A DNA stretch of 64,000 nucleotides from Corynebacterium maris DSM 45190 (GTDB lineage: Bacteria; Actinomycetota; Actinomycetes; Mycobacteriales; Mycobacteriaceae): positions 1,550,001 to 1,614,000 of the forward strand of contig NC_021915.1 of NCBI RefSeq assembly GCF_000442645.1, written 5' to 3'. Under the pieces are notes generated by a model. The model searched no databases and was not told the DNA's origin. It worked only from the letters and a program-made list of their open reading frames with translations. Position numbers and translations under genes: made by a program. Below are positions 52,228 through 61,497 of the stretch, in pieces (within the stretch, counting starts at the first letter, position 1; each line of letters starts with the position of its first letter).

Positions 52228-53310
52228 TCAAAGCATTCCCGGGGCGTTGTCCGGCGGTGTCAAGCCGAGGTGGCGCCACGCGGCAGCGGTGGCGACGCGC
52301 CCGCGGCCGGTACGCGCCATCAGGCCGGCCCGCACCAGATAGGGCTCGCAGACCTCCTCGACGGTGCCGGGCTCCTCACCCACCGCAATGGCCAGGGTGT
52401 TCACTCCCACGGGACCGCCGCCGTGGCCGCGGATCAAGGAACCCAACACCGCCCGATCCAGCCGGTCAAGGCCGAGCTCGTCGACGTCGAAGACCGCCAA
52501 CGCCCCCTGCGCGCTGGCAAGCGTGATGTGGCCGTCGCCGTTGACCTCGGCGAAGTCGCGCACGCGCCGCAGCAGCCGGTTCGCGATGCGCGGAGTCCCC
52601 CGAGAGCGGGATGCGACCTCGACGGCGGCGTCGTCGTCGATCTCGACGCCGAGGATCCGGGAGGCGCGGCGCACCACCCGGGTCAGGTCGTCGACGTCGT
52701 AGAACTCCATCTGGGCGGTGAAGCCGAACCGGTCCCGCAGCGGGCCGGTGAGCATGCCCGCGCGGGTGGTGGCCCCGACCAGGGTAAAGGGCGGGATCTC
52801 CAGCGGAATCGACGTCGCCCCCGGCCCCTTGCCCACGATGACGTCGATGCGGAAGTCCTCCATCGCCATGTACAGCATCTCTTCTGCCGGGCGGGCGATG
52901 CGGTGGATCTCGTCGATGAACATGACGTCGCCTTCGACGATGTTGGACAGCATCGCCGCCAGATCTCCCGCCCGTTCCAGCGCCGGCCCGGAGGTCATGC
53001 GCAGGCTCGTGCCGAGCTCCTCGGCGATGATCATGGCCATCGTCGTCTTGCCCAGGCCGGGTGGCCCGGACATCAGGATGTGGTCGGGCGTGACGCCGCG
53101 GCGCTTCGCGCCGGTGAGGACGAGGGACAGCTGTTCCCGGACCTTGGGCTGGCCGATGAACTCGTCCAGGGATTTCGGGCGCAGTGACTTCTCCACGTCC
53201 TGCTCCCCCGCCTGCGCGACGGGGTTGACCGGTGCGTCGTCCGGACGGCTGGAGGCCTGCCGCTGCAGGTCAGGCGGCAGTTCAAATTCGGTGCGTTCCA
53301 CATCTGACAC
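52228..53310 (-). CDS. ruvB: Holliday junction branch-migration helicase RuvB
   Basis: Hexameric AAA+ motor that migrates Holliday junctions with RuvA. The 360-residue product has Walker [12 protein letters not shown], Walker [19 protein letters not shown], sensor/[16 protein letters not shown] and a C-terminal winged helix ([18 protein letters not shown]). Its start lies six bases from the ruvA stop. Confidence 0.97.
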   Translation of the reverse strand: MSDVERTEFELPPDLQRQASSRPDDAPVNPVAQAGEQDVEKSLRPKSLDEFIGQPKVREQLSLVLTGAKRRGVTPDHILMSGPPGLGKTTMAMIIAEELGTSLRMTSGPALERAGDLAAMLSNIVEGDVMFIDEIHRIARPAEEMLYMAMEDFRIDVIVGKGPGATSIPLEIPPFTLVGATTRAGMLTGPLRDRFGFTAQMEFYDVDDLTRVVRRASRILGVEIDDDAAVEVASRSRGTPRIANRLLRRVRDFAEVNGDGHITLASAQGALAVFDVDELGLDRLDRAVLGSLIRGHGGGPVGVNTLAIAVGEEPGTVEEVCEPYLVRAGLMARTGRGRVATAAAWRHLGLTPPDNAPGML

Positions 53311-53316
53311 GGTGGT

Positions 53317-53928
53317 TTACTTCCTTCCCAGCTGGCTCAGCGCGGAGCGCAGCGCGGCGGCGGTGTCCAGGTCCGGGTTCTCGGCGAGGATCCCGTCGAC
53401 GACCGGGCCGGCGACGCGGTCGGTGAAGCCGAGCCCCACCAGGGCCTCGACGACCTGCTCCGCCACATCGGCTGCGTGGGCCGGCACGATCGGAAGCTCC
53501 GGGGCCTCGTCTGGAGCGGGCAAGTATTCGTCCACTTTTCCGCCGAGTTCGACGACCATGCGATCGGCCATCCGCTTGCCCACCCCGGGGATGGTTTGCA
53601 GGGTCTTGGGGTCCTTCTCCGCCACGGCCTTGGAGATCTCCGCGGGTTGGAGCGTGGTGAGGCAGGCGATCGCCAGCTTCGGCCCCAGCCCGGAGAGGGT
53701 CTGCAACAGGTGGAACATGCGACGCTCCTCGTCCGAGCCGAAGCCGTAGAGGTTGGGCACGTTGTCTTTGACGGCGACCATGCTGGTCAGCACCAGCGTT
53801 TCCTCGCCGCGGCGCAGGCGCCCCAGCGTGGGCGGGGTGGCCAGCACCTGGTAGCCGACCCCGGCGCACTCGATGACTGCGTGGTCGAGCCCGATGCTCA
53901 GAACCTCTCCCCGAAGTGATGCGATCAC
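53317..53928 (-). CDS. ruvA: Holliday junction branch-migration subunit RuvA
   Basis: Tetrameric protein that binds four-way junctions and targets RuvB. The 203-residue product has the OB fold (MIASLRGEVLSIGLDHAVIE), tandem HhH region including GVGKRMADRMVVELG, and the flexible linker before the C-terminal domain III (EQVVEALVGLGFTDRV). It follows ruvC by 12 bases. Confidence 0.97.
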   Translation of the reverse strand: MIASLRGEVLSIGLDHAVIECAGVGYQVLATPPTLGRLRRGEETLVLTSMVAVKDNVPNLYGFGSDEERRMFHLLQTLSGLGPKLAIACLTTLQPAEISKAVAEKDPKTLQTIPGVGKRMADRMVVELGGKVDEYLPAPDEAPELPIVPAHAADVAEQVVEALVGLGFTDRVAGPVVDGILAENPDLDTAAALRSALSQLGRK

Positions 53929-53940
53929 GGCGGCGACTCC

Positions 53941-54516
53941 TTAGACGTTGCGGTGGGTTTTGGCGATCTCCGCCAGTTCTCGTTGTTTGGCTGCGGCGCG
54001 CTCCTGCGCCTGTCGCGTCCGCGCGATGGTCGGGGCGCGCCAGCAGTGGCAGATCGCCAGGGCCAGGGCGTCGGCCGCGTCGGCGGGTTTGGGCGGCTCG
54101 GACAGCCCCAGAATGCGCGTGACCATCACGGTCATCTGCTTCTTGTCCGCCCGGCCGTTGCCGGAGATGGCCTTCTTCACTTCCGACGGCGTGTAGTGGT
54201 GCACGGGGATGCCCCGTTCCGCGGCGGCGAGGATGAGCACGCCGACGGCATGCGCCGTGAAAATCACGGTGGAGACGTTGCCGCGCTCGAAGAGTCGCTC
54301 GATGGCCACGACGTCCGGCCGGTAGTCGTCCATCCACTCCCCGACCGCCTTGGAGATCCGCAGCAGGCGTTCGCTGAGATCCACGTCGCTCGGGGTGCGC
54401 ACCACCCCGACCGACACCGGGAGCACGCCACGGCCGCGGCCGGCTTGGACGACGGACAGGCCGCACCGGGTCAAACCCGGGTCGATGCCCATCACACGCA
54501 TGCCTTCCAGGTTCAC
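53941..54516 (-). CDS. ruvC: Holliday junction resolvase RuvC
   Basis: Dimeric endonuclease cutting Holliday junctions. The 191-residue product has the first catalytic Asp in [12 protein letters not shown] (D12), a second acidic residue in [10 protein letters not shown], and [12 protein letters not shown] near the C-terminus. The GTG start at 54516 has AAGGAGG five bases upstream, which is a better site than any for the internal ATG at 54501. Confidence 0.96.
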   Translation of the reverse strand: MNLEGMRVMGIDPGLTRCGLSVVQAGRGRGVLPVSVGVVRTPSDVDLSERLLRISKAVGEWMDDYRPDVVAIERLFERGNVSTVIFTAHAVGVLILAAAERGIPVHHYTPSEVKKAISGNGRADKKQMTVMVTRILGLSEPPKPADAADALALAICHCWRAPTIARTRQAQERAAAKQRELAEIAKTHRNV

Positions 54517-54555
54517 GCGGCCTCCTTACTTTCACGCTCCATGTGCAGTGTCCAC

Positions 54556-54561
54556 AGTGTA
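54556..54561 (-). promoter_or_regulatory. -10 element upstream of ruvC
   Basis: TACACT on the minus strand (54561-54556), 40 bases before the GTG start. A TTGTCC (54587-54582) lies 20 bases further upstream, rather far for a -35. It would drive ruvCAB. Confidence 0.45.
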
Positions 54562-54612
54562 GCCGGTGGGCACACACTTTCGGACAAAGGACAGTGACCT
54601 GCACACACGTAC

Positions 54613-54648
54613 GGCCCCGGTGACTCACGCAGGTGAGTCGCCGAGGCC
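54613..54648 (-). terminator. Hairpin after yebC
   Basis: Core GACTCAC (54622-54628) pairs with GTGAGTC (54633-54639), loop of 4, extended by CGG/CCG and GGCC/GGCC pairs with single mismatches. It lies about 30 bases after the yebC stop, before the ruvC promoter. No T tract. Confidence 0.55.
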
Positions 54649-54677
54649 GGGCGGGCGCGTCGACGACGCGGTCGGGG

Positions 54678-55433
54678 CTAGGCTTCGGCCAGCGCCTCGG
54701 CGACCTCGTCGGAGATGTCCAGGTTGGTGTAGACGTTCTGGACGTCGTCGGCGTCCTCGAGCGCGTCGATGAGCTTCGTGACCTTCTGCGCGTCCTCGAG
54801 CTCCAGCGGGACGTTGACGTCCGCGCGGAAATCCTGGTCCCACTCCTCCACCTCGATGTCGGCCGCCTCGAGGGCGTCGCGGACAGTGGCGGTGTCCGTG
54901 GGTTCGCAGATGACCTCGAAGTGCTCGCCGAGGTCATTGACCTCTTCGGCGCCTGCCTCGAGCACCGCCATGAGCACGTCGTCCTCGGTCAGATCGCCCT
55001 TCTTGACCAGGACGTAGCCCACGCGGTTGAACATGTAGGCCACCGAGCCGGACTCGCCGAGGTTGCCGTTGTTGCGGGTCATCGCGGTGCGTACCTCGGT
55101 GGCGGCGCGGTTGCGGTTGTCGGTGAGGCACTCGACCAGGATGGCCACGCCGGAGGGGCCGTAGCCTTCGTACATGATGGTCTCCCAGTCGGAGCCGCCC
55201 TCTTCTTCACCGGCGCCGCGCTTGCGGGCGCGCTCGATGTTGTCGTTGGGGACGGAGGCCTTCTTGGCCTTCTTGATCATGTCGTCCAAGGTTGGGTTAC
55301 CGGCGGGGTCGCCGCCGCCCATCCGGGCCGCGACCTCGATGTTCTTGATCGCCTTGGCCCATTCCTTGCTGCGCTTGGCGTCGTTCGCAGCCTTCTTGTG
55401 CTTCGTGGTCGCCCACTTTGAGTGGCCTGCCAT
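54678..55433 (-). CDS. yebC: YebC/PmpR family transcriptional regulator / translation-related protein
   Basis: Widely conserved protein; the family includes DNA-binding regulators and, by more recent work, factors that relieve ribosome stalling. The 251-residue product begins [15 protein letters not shown] and carries the usual three-domain layout ([20 protein letters not shown] in domain 2). It is beside ruvC, the standard order. The strong -10 TATACT at 55530-55525 lies in the upstream gap. Confidence 0.94.
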   Translation of the reverse strand: MAGHSKWATTKHKKAANDAKRSKEWAKAIKNIEVAARMGGGDPAGNPTLDDMIKKAKKASVPNDNIERARKRGAGEEEGGSDWETIMYEGYGPSGVAILVECLTDNRNRAATEVRTAMTRNNGNLGESGSVAYMFNRVGYVLVKKGDLTEDDVLMAVLEAGAEEVNDLGEHFEVICEPTDTATVRDALEAADIEVEEWDQDFRADVNVPLELEDAQKVTKLIDALEDADDVQNVYTNLDISDEVAEALAEA

Positions 55434-55524
55434 GTCGCCCCTTTCTCGCTTTCGCGGTCATTTGCCGCCGACTCGACTCCAGGGCTGGAGGAGTAGCGCG
55501 TCACCTGGTGTGTGAGCTTTAACC

Positions 55525-55530
55525 AGTATA
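55525..55530 (-). promoter_or_regulatory. -10 element upstream of yebC
   Basis: TATACT on the minus strand (55530-55525), 92 bases before the ATG, in a 116-base gap. The implied leader is about 85 bases. No -35 of note. Confidence 0.5.
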
Positions 55531-55549
55531 CGCACCCTCGCAACCCGTT

Positions 55550-56377
55550 TTATTTGTCGGGATCCAGTGTCCTGGTCAGGCCTTCCTGGATGACGACGGC
55601 GACGAGGTCCCCGTCGCGGTTGAAGATGCGGCCGTGGGTCAATCCCCTGCCCCCGGCGGCGGACGGGGAAATCTGGTCGTAGAGCAGCCACTCGTCGGCG
55701 CGGAAGGGGCGCAGGAACCACATCGCGTGATCCAGGCTGGCCATCTGCACCTTGTGCTCCGGGTGCGGGACCAGGGAGGAATACAGCAGCGTCATGTCCG
55801 ACATGTACGCCAGGGTGCAGACGTGGAAGGTGTCGTCGTCGGGAAGGGCCTTGGTGGAGCGGAACCAGACCATCTGTTGGCTGGCGGTGTAGGGGTTTTT
55901 CTCGTAGTAGGCCGGGTCGATGACGCGGACGTCCCAATCGACCCAGTCGTCGAGCAACGCCCGGGTGCCCGGCCGCGGTAAGGCGCGTTCGTCGACGACC
56001 TCCTCCGGCGCCGGCACGTCACGCATGCGGTCGGCGTGTTCGGGGCCCACGTCGTCGGGGATGTGGAAGCTGGCCTGCATGCTGAAGATGGTCTCGCCGT
56101 TTTGCACGGCACGGACCTGACGGGTGGCGAAGCTGCGTCCGTCGCGGAGCCGGTCGACGAGAAAGACCGTCGGCTCGGCGGACTTGCCTCCCCGGATGAA
56201 GTAGCCGTGCAGCGAGTGGACCTGTTTGTCGGCGGAGACGGTCTTCGTCGCGGCGACGAGCGCCTGCGCCGCGACCTGGCCGCCGAAGGTCCGCTTGTGT
56301 TTGGATGGCACGGCCCGCCCCCGGAAGATGTCGGCGTCGACGGCCTCCAAGTCCAGAACTTCCCGAATATCGCTCAC
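55550..56377 (-). CDS. tesB: Acyl-CoA thioesterase II (TesB family)
   Basis: Double-hotdog thioesterase hydrolysing acyl-CoA. The 275-residue product has the first hotdog (KRTFGGQVAAQALVAA, HSLHGYFIRGGK) and the second with SLDHAMWFLRPF (catalytic Asp), RGLTHGRIF and VIQEGLTR (catalytic Gln). GTG 56377 gives the family N-terminus and has GAGGGAG eight bases upstream; the longer in-frame opening to 56548 would run into the divergent gene. Divergent from the GT87-like gene over 97 bases. Confidence 0.93.
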   Translation of the reverse strand: MSDIREVLDLEAVDADIFRGRAVPSKHKRTFGGQVAAQALVAATKTVSADKQVHSLHGYFIRGGKSAEPTVFLVDRLRDGRSFATRQVRAVQNGETIFSMQASFHIPDDVGPEHADRMRDVPAPEEVVDERALPRPGTRALLDDWVDWDVRVIDPAYYEKNPYTASQQMVWFRSTKALPDDDTFHVCTLAYMSDMTLLYSSLVPHPEHKVQMASLDHAMWFLRPFRADEWLLYDQISPSAAGGRGLTHGRIFNRDGDLVAVVIQEGLTRTLDPDK

Positions 56378-56461
56378 GCGCTCAACTCCCTCAGACGAGA
56401 TACGTATTTCACTGCGTTCCCAGCGTACCGATCCTTCCCGCGGCCAGGTCCCCTCGGTGTC

Positions 56462-56467
56462 TACACT
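56462..56467 (+). promoter_or_regulatory. -10 element for a leaderless transcript (GT87-like gene)
   Basis: TACACT ends seven bases before ATG 56475, and no Shine-Dalgarno sequence precedes the ATG. This is the same geometry as before the gene at 33982. Confidence 0.55.
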
Positions 56468-56474
56468 TGCGGCC

Positions 56475-57689
56475 ATGCCCCGTCTCTCCTCCGCCTGCGC
56501 CGTCTGGGCCGGCTGGGCCGTCGCCCGGGTCGCCCTGCTCGCCCTCATCGTCTACGAGCCGGGGCCGATGACGGACGTGAACTACTACTTCGGTGGCGCC
56601 GGGCAGGAGGACGGCCTGCGGGAATACCCGCACGCCGCGACGTGGGTGATTTACCTCCTCCACTGGCTCACCGCGCCTGACCTGCCGGCGTTCCAGGTCG
56701 CGTTTTTGGCGATGAACCTGCTTATCGACGCCCTCTTCCTCGCCCTCCTGCTCCACGGCCGGCTCCCGGCGCGGCAGGCGGCGCAGGCCGGGTGGTTCTG
56801 GGTGTTTTTCGGCACCGCCTGCGGGCAGGTGCTTCTCATGCGTCTGGATCTCATCCCGGCGGTGCTGGTCGGCGCGTTTGCGGCCCTGCTATTTCTCAAC
56901 GGGGTGCTCGCCTCGGTGTTGCTGGCGGCGGCGACGGCGGTGAAATTGTGGCCGGGAGTCCTCGGCGCAGGGCTGGTCGGCGGGCTCCGGGAGCGAGGGA
57001 CCTGGGTGCGCGTGACGGCTTTCTTCGCGGCGCTGGCCGGGTTGGTTTTGATCACTCTCGCCGTGGGAGGGCTCGATAGACTCCTCTCCCCGCTCACCTA
57101 CCAAGGGGAACGCGGGCTGCAGGTGGAGTCGGTCGCGGCGACGGTGGCCGTGGCCGCCGCCCAGTTCCGCCCGGAGCTGTACGACGTCCACTTCGCCGAC
57201 TCCAAGAGCTGGGAGATCGCCGGCCCGGGGGTCGACGCACTGATCGGTGTGGCTGACGCTGCGATGGTGTCGGTCGTGGCGGGCGCGTTGGGGTGGGCGT
57301 TGTTCGCGCTGTGGCGGGGCCGCTTCACTCCTTCGGTCGCCGTGGCGTTCGGCGTGACGATAGTCGCGGGGCTGCTCGTCGCGAACAAGGTGTTCTCCCC
57401 GCAGTACGTCATCTGGCTGGGGCCGATTCTCGCGGTGGCGTTGCGCACCTCCGCTTTCTCCCATCCCCGGTGGTTGGGCGTGCTCGCCGTCGCGGCCGCG
57501 GCGCTGAGCACGGTGATCTACCCCTTCTTCTACGGTGACGTGCTCTCGCCCGCCAGCGGCGTGGTCGGGGTCGTCGCACTCCTTGCCCGCAACGTCTTGG
57601 TGGTGGCGATCCTCATCGGTTCACTGCGGTGGCTGCGGGCGGAAATGCGCGCCGCCGCCCGTTCTCGCAGCCGGGTCATAGTGCGCTGA
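56475..57689 (+). CDS. GT87/GT-C type membrane glycosyltransferase
   Basis: Polyprenyl-phosphate-dependent mannosyltransferase-like membrane protein of 404 residues. It has about ten hydrophobic segments; an early extracytoplasmic DVNYYFGGAG acidic loop (about 34-43) is in the position of the GT-C catalytic Asp, and the C-terminal LLVANKVFSPQYVIWLGP is the GT87 signature. It is next to the PI mannoside genes, which suggests a role in lipomannan or other envelope glycan synthesis, by context. It converges with the LemA-like gene, overlapping by 14 bases. Confidence 0.82.
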   Translation: MPRLSSACAVWAGWAVARVALLALIVYEPGPMTDVNYYFGGAGQEDGLREYPHAATWVIYLLHWLTAPDLPAFQVAFLAMNLLIDALFLALLLHGRLPARQAAQAGWFWVFFGTACGQVLLMRLDLIPAVLVGAFAALLFLNGVLASVLLAAATAVKLWPGVLGAGLVGGLRERGTWVRVTAFFAALAGLVLITLAVGGLDRLLSPLTYQGERGLQVESVAATVAVAAAQFRPELYDVHFADSKSWEIAGPGVDALIGVADAAMVSVVAGALGWALFALWRGRFTPSVAVAFGVTIVAGLLVANKVFSPQYVIWLGPILAVALRTSAFSHPRWLGVLAVAAAALSTVIYPFFYGDVLSPASGVVGVVALLARNVLVVAILIGSLRWLRAEMRAAARSRSRVIVR

Positions 57690-58128
57690 ACTCGAAGAAT
57701 TCCGGCAGGTCGGCCGTTCCTCCCAGCCGTAGGGCTCGCACCGGTTGCTGCAGGCGCAGGGCACGGGTGTCGGCGACGGCTTCGTTGTAGAACCGGTGGG
57801 CCAGCTGCACGCGGACGTCGGCGTCGATGAGCTGGGCCGGCACCTGCGGTTCCAGCTCAGAGATCGCCGCGCTGATGGCCCGTTCCACGCTGGCCCGCCG
57901 GTCGAAGTTGCCGTATTCCAGCGGGATGGATTCGGCCTCCGTCGCCGTGGCGGAGGCCTCCGGGATCAGCGCCCCCACCACGGCGGCGCGTCTGTCGAGC
58001 GACGCCTGCAGCGACAGTCGCGCCGAATCCGTGCGGATGTGCAGCCGGTTGAGCCGTTGCGCGGTGAAGTAGGCCCACAACACGACGACGGTGAGCAGCA
58101 CCGCCGCCAGCACGACGATCCAGGTCAC
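57676..58128 (-). CDS. LemA-like membrane protein
   Basis: The 150-residue protein has one N-terminal membrane segment (TWIVVLAAVLLTVVVLWAY) and a helical rest with LNRLHIRTDSARLSLQASL and a C-terminal AHRFYNEAVADTRAL then LPEFFEF, resembling LemA. It looks like the N-terminal part of the mycobacterial Rv2609c-type protein (recalled, not searched), without the Nudix domain. It overlaps the pimA stop by four bases and the GT87-like gene end by 14. Function unknown. Confidence 0.65.
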   Translation of the reverse strand: MTWIVVLAAVLLTVVVLWAYFTAQRLNRLHIRTDSARLSLQASLDRRAAVVGALIPEASATATEAESIPLEYGNFDRRASVERAISAAISELEPQVPAQLIDADVRVQLAHRFYNEAVADTRALRLQQPVRALRLGGTADLPEFFEFSAL

Positions 58129-59243
58129 CGGTCACCCCTGCCCGGGGTCACCACGGTGCCGTCCACGACGGTCTCGTAGACGGTGACCACGTCCTTGGCC
58201 ACGCGCTCCCAGTCGTACCGGAGGGCCCGCTTGTCCCCGGCGGCGATGTAGCGGTTCCGGAGCGCGGCGTCGTCGATGAGGCCGGTGAGTTTGTCGGCGA
58301 GGTCGGCGTCGGAGCCGTTGCGGAAGAGCACTCCCGCCGGGGTCTCGGAGGCGGCGTCGCAGACGGTGGCGAACGCTTCGATGTCGGAGGCCACCACGGC
58401 GCATCCGGCGGCCATCGCCTCGACGAGGACGATGCCGAAGCTCTCCCCGCCGGTGTTCGGCGCCACGTAGATGTCTGCGCGCCCCAGGACCGCCACTTTC
58501 TCCTCGTCGCTGACCCGGCCGATGAAGTTGACCCCCTCGGCCTGGCGTTCCCGTCCGCCGCCCATGACGGTGACCGTGAACGCGCGGTGGCCCCGGTCGA
58601 TGCGGGCGAGAGCCCGCAGCAGGATGTCCAGGCCTTTGCGGGGCTCGTCGAGGCGCCCCAGAAACACGATCTCCACGGGTTTGCCCGTTTTGTGCTCCGC
58701 AGCGACGATCGCGTCGCGGTACACGGCGGTGTCCACCCCGTTGGGGATCAGGACCGGGTCGCCGCCGAGCTGCTCCACCTGCCACCGCCTGGCCATCTCG
58801 GAGACGGCGATGCCGCCGCGGATCTTCTCCAGCGCCGGGGCGAGCACCCGACGGAAAGCCCGCAGCACCCGAGAACCGGCGGCTGAGGCGTGATAGGTCG
58901 CGACGATCGGCCCGGACGCCAGGAACAGGGCGTGCATGGAATAACTCGGCGAGTTCGGCTCGTGGATGTGGAGCACGTCGAACTGCCCCTCCTGAAGGAA
59001 GCGGCGCACCCGGCGGCGCACGCCCGGCCCGAAAGCCAGGCGGGCCACCGATCCGTTATAGGGGATGGCCATGGAACCGCCGCCCCTGACCACGAAGTCG
59101 GGCAACTCCGTGTCCTCCGAGGCGGGGCCGATGACCCGCACCTCATGTCCCTGACCGATCAACACCTTGGCCAGGTCAAGGATGTGGGCCTGAACTCCGC
59201 CGGGCTCGTCGAAAGAATACGGGCAGACGATTCCCACTCGCAC
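58125..59243 (-). CDS. pimA: Phosphatidylinositol mannosyltransferase PimA (GT4)
   Basis: Cytoplasmic membrane-surface GT-B enzyme that adds the first mannose from GDP-mannose to phosphatidylinositol. The 372-residue product has CPYSFDEPGGVQAHILDLA at the N-terminus, IPYNGSVARL, HIHEPNSPSYSMHAL, IPNGVDTAVYR and the sugar-nucleotide EX7E region ESFGIVLVEAMA. It is in the conserved pgsA-acyltransferase-pimA order, ten bases after the acyltransferase stop. Confidence 0.95.
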   Translation of the reverse strand: MRVGIVCPYSFDEPGGVQAHILDLAKVLIGQGHEVRVIGPASEDTELPDFVVRGGGSMAIPYNGSVARLAFGPGVRRRVRRFLQEGQFDVLHIHEPNSPSYSMHALFLASGPIVATYHASAAGSRVLRAFRRVLAPALEKIRGGIAVSEMARRWQVEQLGGDPVLIPNGVDTAVYRDAIVAAEHKTGKPVEIVFLGRLDEPRKGLDILLRALARIDRGHRAFTVTVMGGGRERQAEGVNFIGRVSDEEKVAVLGRADIYVAPNTGGESFGIVLVEAMAAGCAVVASDIEAFATVCDAASETPAGVLFRNGSDADLADKLTGLIDDAALRNRYIAAGDKRALRYDWERVAKDVVTVYETVVDGTVVTPGRGDR

Positions 59244-59252
59244 AGCGCCGAC

Positions 59253-60209
59253 CTAGCCTTTCCGTTCGCGTTCCGCCCGCTGACGGCGTGCCCGGCGGGC
59301 CGCCTTGGCCTCGTCGACGTCGACGGTCCACTGCGGCTGCAGCATGTGCCAGTCCTCCGGGTGGGCGGCGATGTTGGCCGCGAAGAGATCCGCGATGCGC
59401 TGCACGGTGGCCGGCAGGTCGGTGACCTCCACTTCATCGGAGGCGCTCAGCCCCCACCCTGGGCCGTCGTCGTCCTCGTAGAACCAGGAGTGCACGACGT
59501 GCAGGGCGGCGCCGGTTTCGAGGGCCAGCTGGGCGCTGCCCGCCGGCATCGTGGTCTTCTCCCCGAAGAAATCGACTTCCACGCCGGTTTGTTTGAGGTC
59601 GCGCTCGCCCAGCAGGCACACGATTCCGCCTTGCTCCAGCACTTCGCGGAGCCTGTCGAAGGGCGGCCGCTGTCCGCCCGTGAGAGGGAGAACCTCGAAG
59701 CCGAGGGACTCGCGGAACTCGACGAAGGCGTTGAACAAGACTTCAGGCTTGACTCTTTCCGCGACGGTGGCGAATTGTCCGTAGTTTTTGACCAGCCACG
59801 TGCCGGCCATGTCCCAGTTACCGGAGTGCGGCAGGGTCAGGATCACGCCCCTGCCCGACTGCACCGACGCATCGAAGGCCTCGCGGCCGACCACCCCCTC
59901 AGTCAGCCGGGCGTGCAGCTTCTCGTCGTCGGTCAGCGTCGGCAGCCGGAAGGCCTCCAGCCAGTAGCGGGCGTAGGAGCGCATGGCGTCGCGCACCAGT
60001 TCCCGGGTGACGTTTTCCGGCCCCACGACGCGGCTGAGATTACGCCGCAGCATCTCCAGTCCCTTGCCGTCGTCGCTGACCCGGTCAGCGCCGAACCGAA
60101 ACAGCCGGGCGGCCACGGGGGCCGGCAGCTTGCGCACGATCGACCATCCCGCCAGGTAGCCGGCCGCCGCAAAGTCGCGGTCACGCAGCAGGCGGGTGAC
60201 ATCCTCCAT
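59253..60209 (-). CDS. Phosphatidylinositol mannoside acyltransferase (PatA type)
   Basis: Peripheral membrane acyltransferase that transfers an acyl chain to the mannose of PIM. The 318-residue product has the catalytic HSGNWD motif (HX4D, about 126-131) and the GERDLKQTGVEVDFFGE segment shared with LpxL-type enzymes. A basic C-terminal tail (KAARRARRQRAERERKG) may bind membrane. A TTG at 60212 has better spacing to AAGGAG; ATG 60209 is given by codon preference. It lies between pgsA and pimA. Confidence 0.9.
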   Translation of the reverse strand: MEDVTRLLRDRDFAAAGYLAGWSIVRKLPAPVAARLFRFGADRVSDDGKGLEMLRRNLSRVVGPENVTRELVRDAMRSYARYWLEAFRLPTLTDDEKLHARLTEGVVGREAFDASVQSGRGVILTLPHSGNWDMAGTWLVKNYGQFATVAERVKPEVLFNAFVEFRESLGFEVLPLTGGQRPPFDRLREVLEQGGIVCLLGERDLKQTGVEVDFFGEKTTMPAGSAQLALETGAALHVVHSWFYEDDDGPGWGLSASDEVEVTDLPATVQRIADLFAANIAAHPEDWHMLQPQWTVDVDEAKAARRARRQRAERERKG

Positions 60210-60215
60210 CAACGT

Positions 60216-60902
60216 CTACTTCTCCTTCGTGTCGACGGACCAGGAATGATCGTGTGCTGCCGCGTCCTTCGTCCCCGCCGGGGCCGCCGCCTCGTCCATC
60301 GCCTTCGGGTCGTTCCAGGCCATCGCGATGCGCTGGACGACGGTGAAGACGCTGCCCGCGGCCAGCACCCAGATGGCCACGTCGACGGCGTAGGGAACGC
60401 CAAAGCCGTGGAGGCCGATGCCGACGAGGCCGATGATGAGGCGCTCGGGGCGTTCGATCAGCCCGCCGACCATGGCAAAGCCGGAGGCCTCTCCCCTGGC
60501 CTTGACGTAGCTGATCACCTGCGAACCGATGAGCACCACCAGCGACGCCGCCACCAGGGAAGGATGGGCGTCATAGGAGTAGATCAGCCACCAGGTGATG
60601 GCGGCGAAGGTCGCCCCGTCGGTGATGCGGTCGCAGGTCGCGTCCAGCGTCGCCCCGAACCGGGTACCGCCGCCGCGCAGCCGCGCCATGGTGCCGTCGA
60701 CCATGTCGAAGGCCGCGAACAGCCCGGTGAGCACCGCGGCCCACACCAGGTGCCCCGCCGGAATGAGCGTCACGACGATGGCGGTGGTGATCACCGCGCC
60801 GATGATCGTGACCGCGTTCGGGGAGACGCCCAACCGGTTCAGCGTTTTGGCCACCGGCTCAATGACGACCGCCGCCGGCTTTCGCCCGTGGACGCTAAGC
60901 AT
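60216..60902 (-). CDS. pgsA: Phosphatidylinositol phosphate synthase
   Basis: CDP-alcohol phosphatidyltransferase that makes phosphatidylinositol phosphate from CDP-diacylglycerol and inositol phosphate. The 228-residue membrane protein carries the full signature DMVDGTMARLRG followed by GATLDATCD (D-x2-DG-x2-AR-x8-G-x3-D-x3-D), then several membrane segments. ATG 60902 overlaps the HIT gene stop by eight bases. Confidence 0.94.
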   Translation of the reverse strand: MLSVHGRKPAAVVIEPVAKTLNRLGVSPNAVTIIGAVITTAIVVTLIPAGHLVWAAVLTGLFAAFDMVDGTMARLRGGGTRFGATLDATCDRITDGATFAAITWWLIYSYDAHPSLVAASLVVLIGSQVISYVKARGEASGFAMVGGLIERPERLIIGLVGIGLHGFGVPYAVDVAIWVLAAGSVFTVVQRIAMAWNDPKAMDEAAAPAGTKDAAAHDHSWSVDTKEK

Positions 60903-61497
60903 CAGCGGCCTCAATCTCGGCCCATCCGCGGGCGAGCAGGGCGCGGGTGTCCCGCAACAACTGCGGCAACACTTTGGTTTTGCCGATCACGGTGACGAAG
61001 TTCGCGTCACCGGACCACCTCGGCACCACATGCAGGTGCAGGTGGTCGCCGACCGAACCGCCGGAGGCGGAGCCCAGGTTGAAGCCCACGTTGAAGGCTT
61101 CCGGGTTGGACACCCGCTTGAGCACGCGGATGGCGCGTTTGGTGAACGCCATCACCTCCAGGTCCTCCTCGGCCGTCAGGTCCTCCAGCTCGGAGACTTT
61201 CCGGTACGGGATGACCATCAGATGGCCCGCGTTGTACGGGTAGAGGTTCAGGATCACGTAGACGTGCTCGCCGCGGGCGATGATCAGCGACTCTTCGTCG
61301 GAGCGTTGAGGCGCGTCGAGGAAAGGGTCGCCGGGGTCTTCGACGTCGTTGCCGTTCATCCGCGGGGATTCCGCCAGGTACGCCGAGCGGTACGGCGCCC
61401 ACAGGCGCTGCAGCTCATCGTCCTTGCCGACTCCGTGGTCGACGACGCGCCGCTCGGGCTGGCCAGCGGATTCGGTGGCGTTATCGGCGTGCGGCAA
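60895..61497 (-). CDS. HIT-domain protein, diadenosine tetraphosphate phosphorylase-like
   Basis: The 200-residue protein has the histidine triad [10 protein letters not shown] near residue 155 and [15 protein letters not shown], matching the mycobacterial Rv2613c family of AP4A phosphorylases. Length and position between thrS and pgsA are conserved across actinobacteria. It starts 17 bases inside the end of thrS, so it is co-translated with it. It would scavenge AP4A formed by synthetases. Confidence 0.92.
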   Translation of the reverse strand: MPHADNATESAGQPERRVVDHGVGKDDELQRLWAPYRSAYLAESPRMNGNDVEDPGDPFLDAPQRSDEESLIIARGEHVYVILNLYPYNAGHLMVIPYRKVSELEDLTAEEDLEVMAFTKRAIRVLKRVSNPEAFNVGFNLGSASGGSVGDHLHLHVVPRWSGDANFVTVIGKTKVLPQLLRDTRALLARGWAEIEAADA

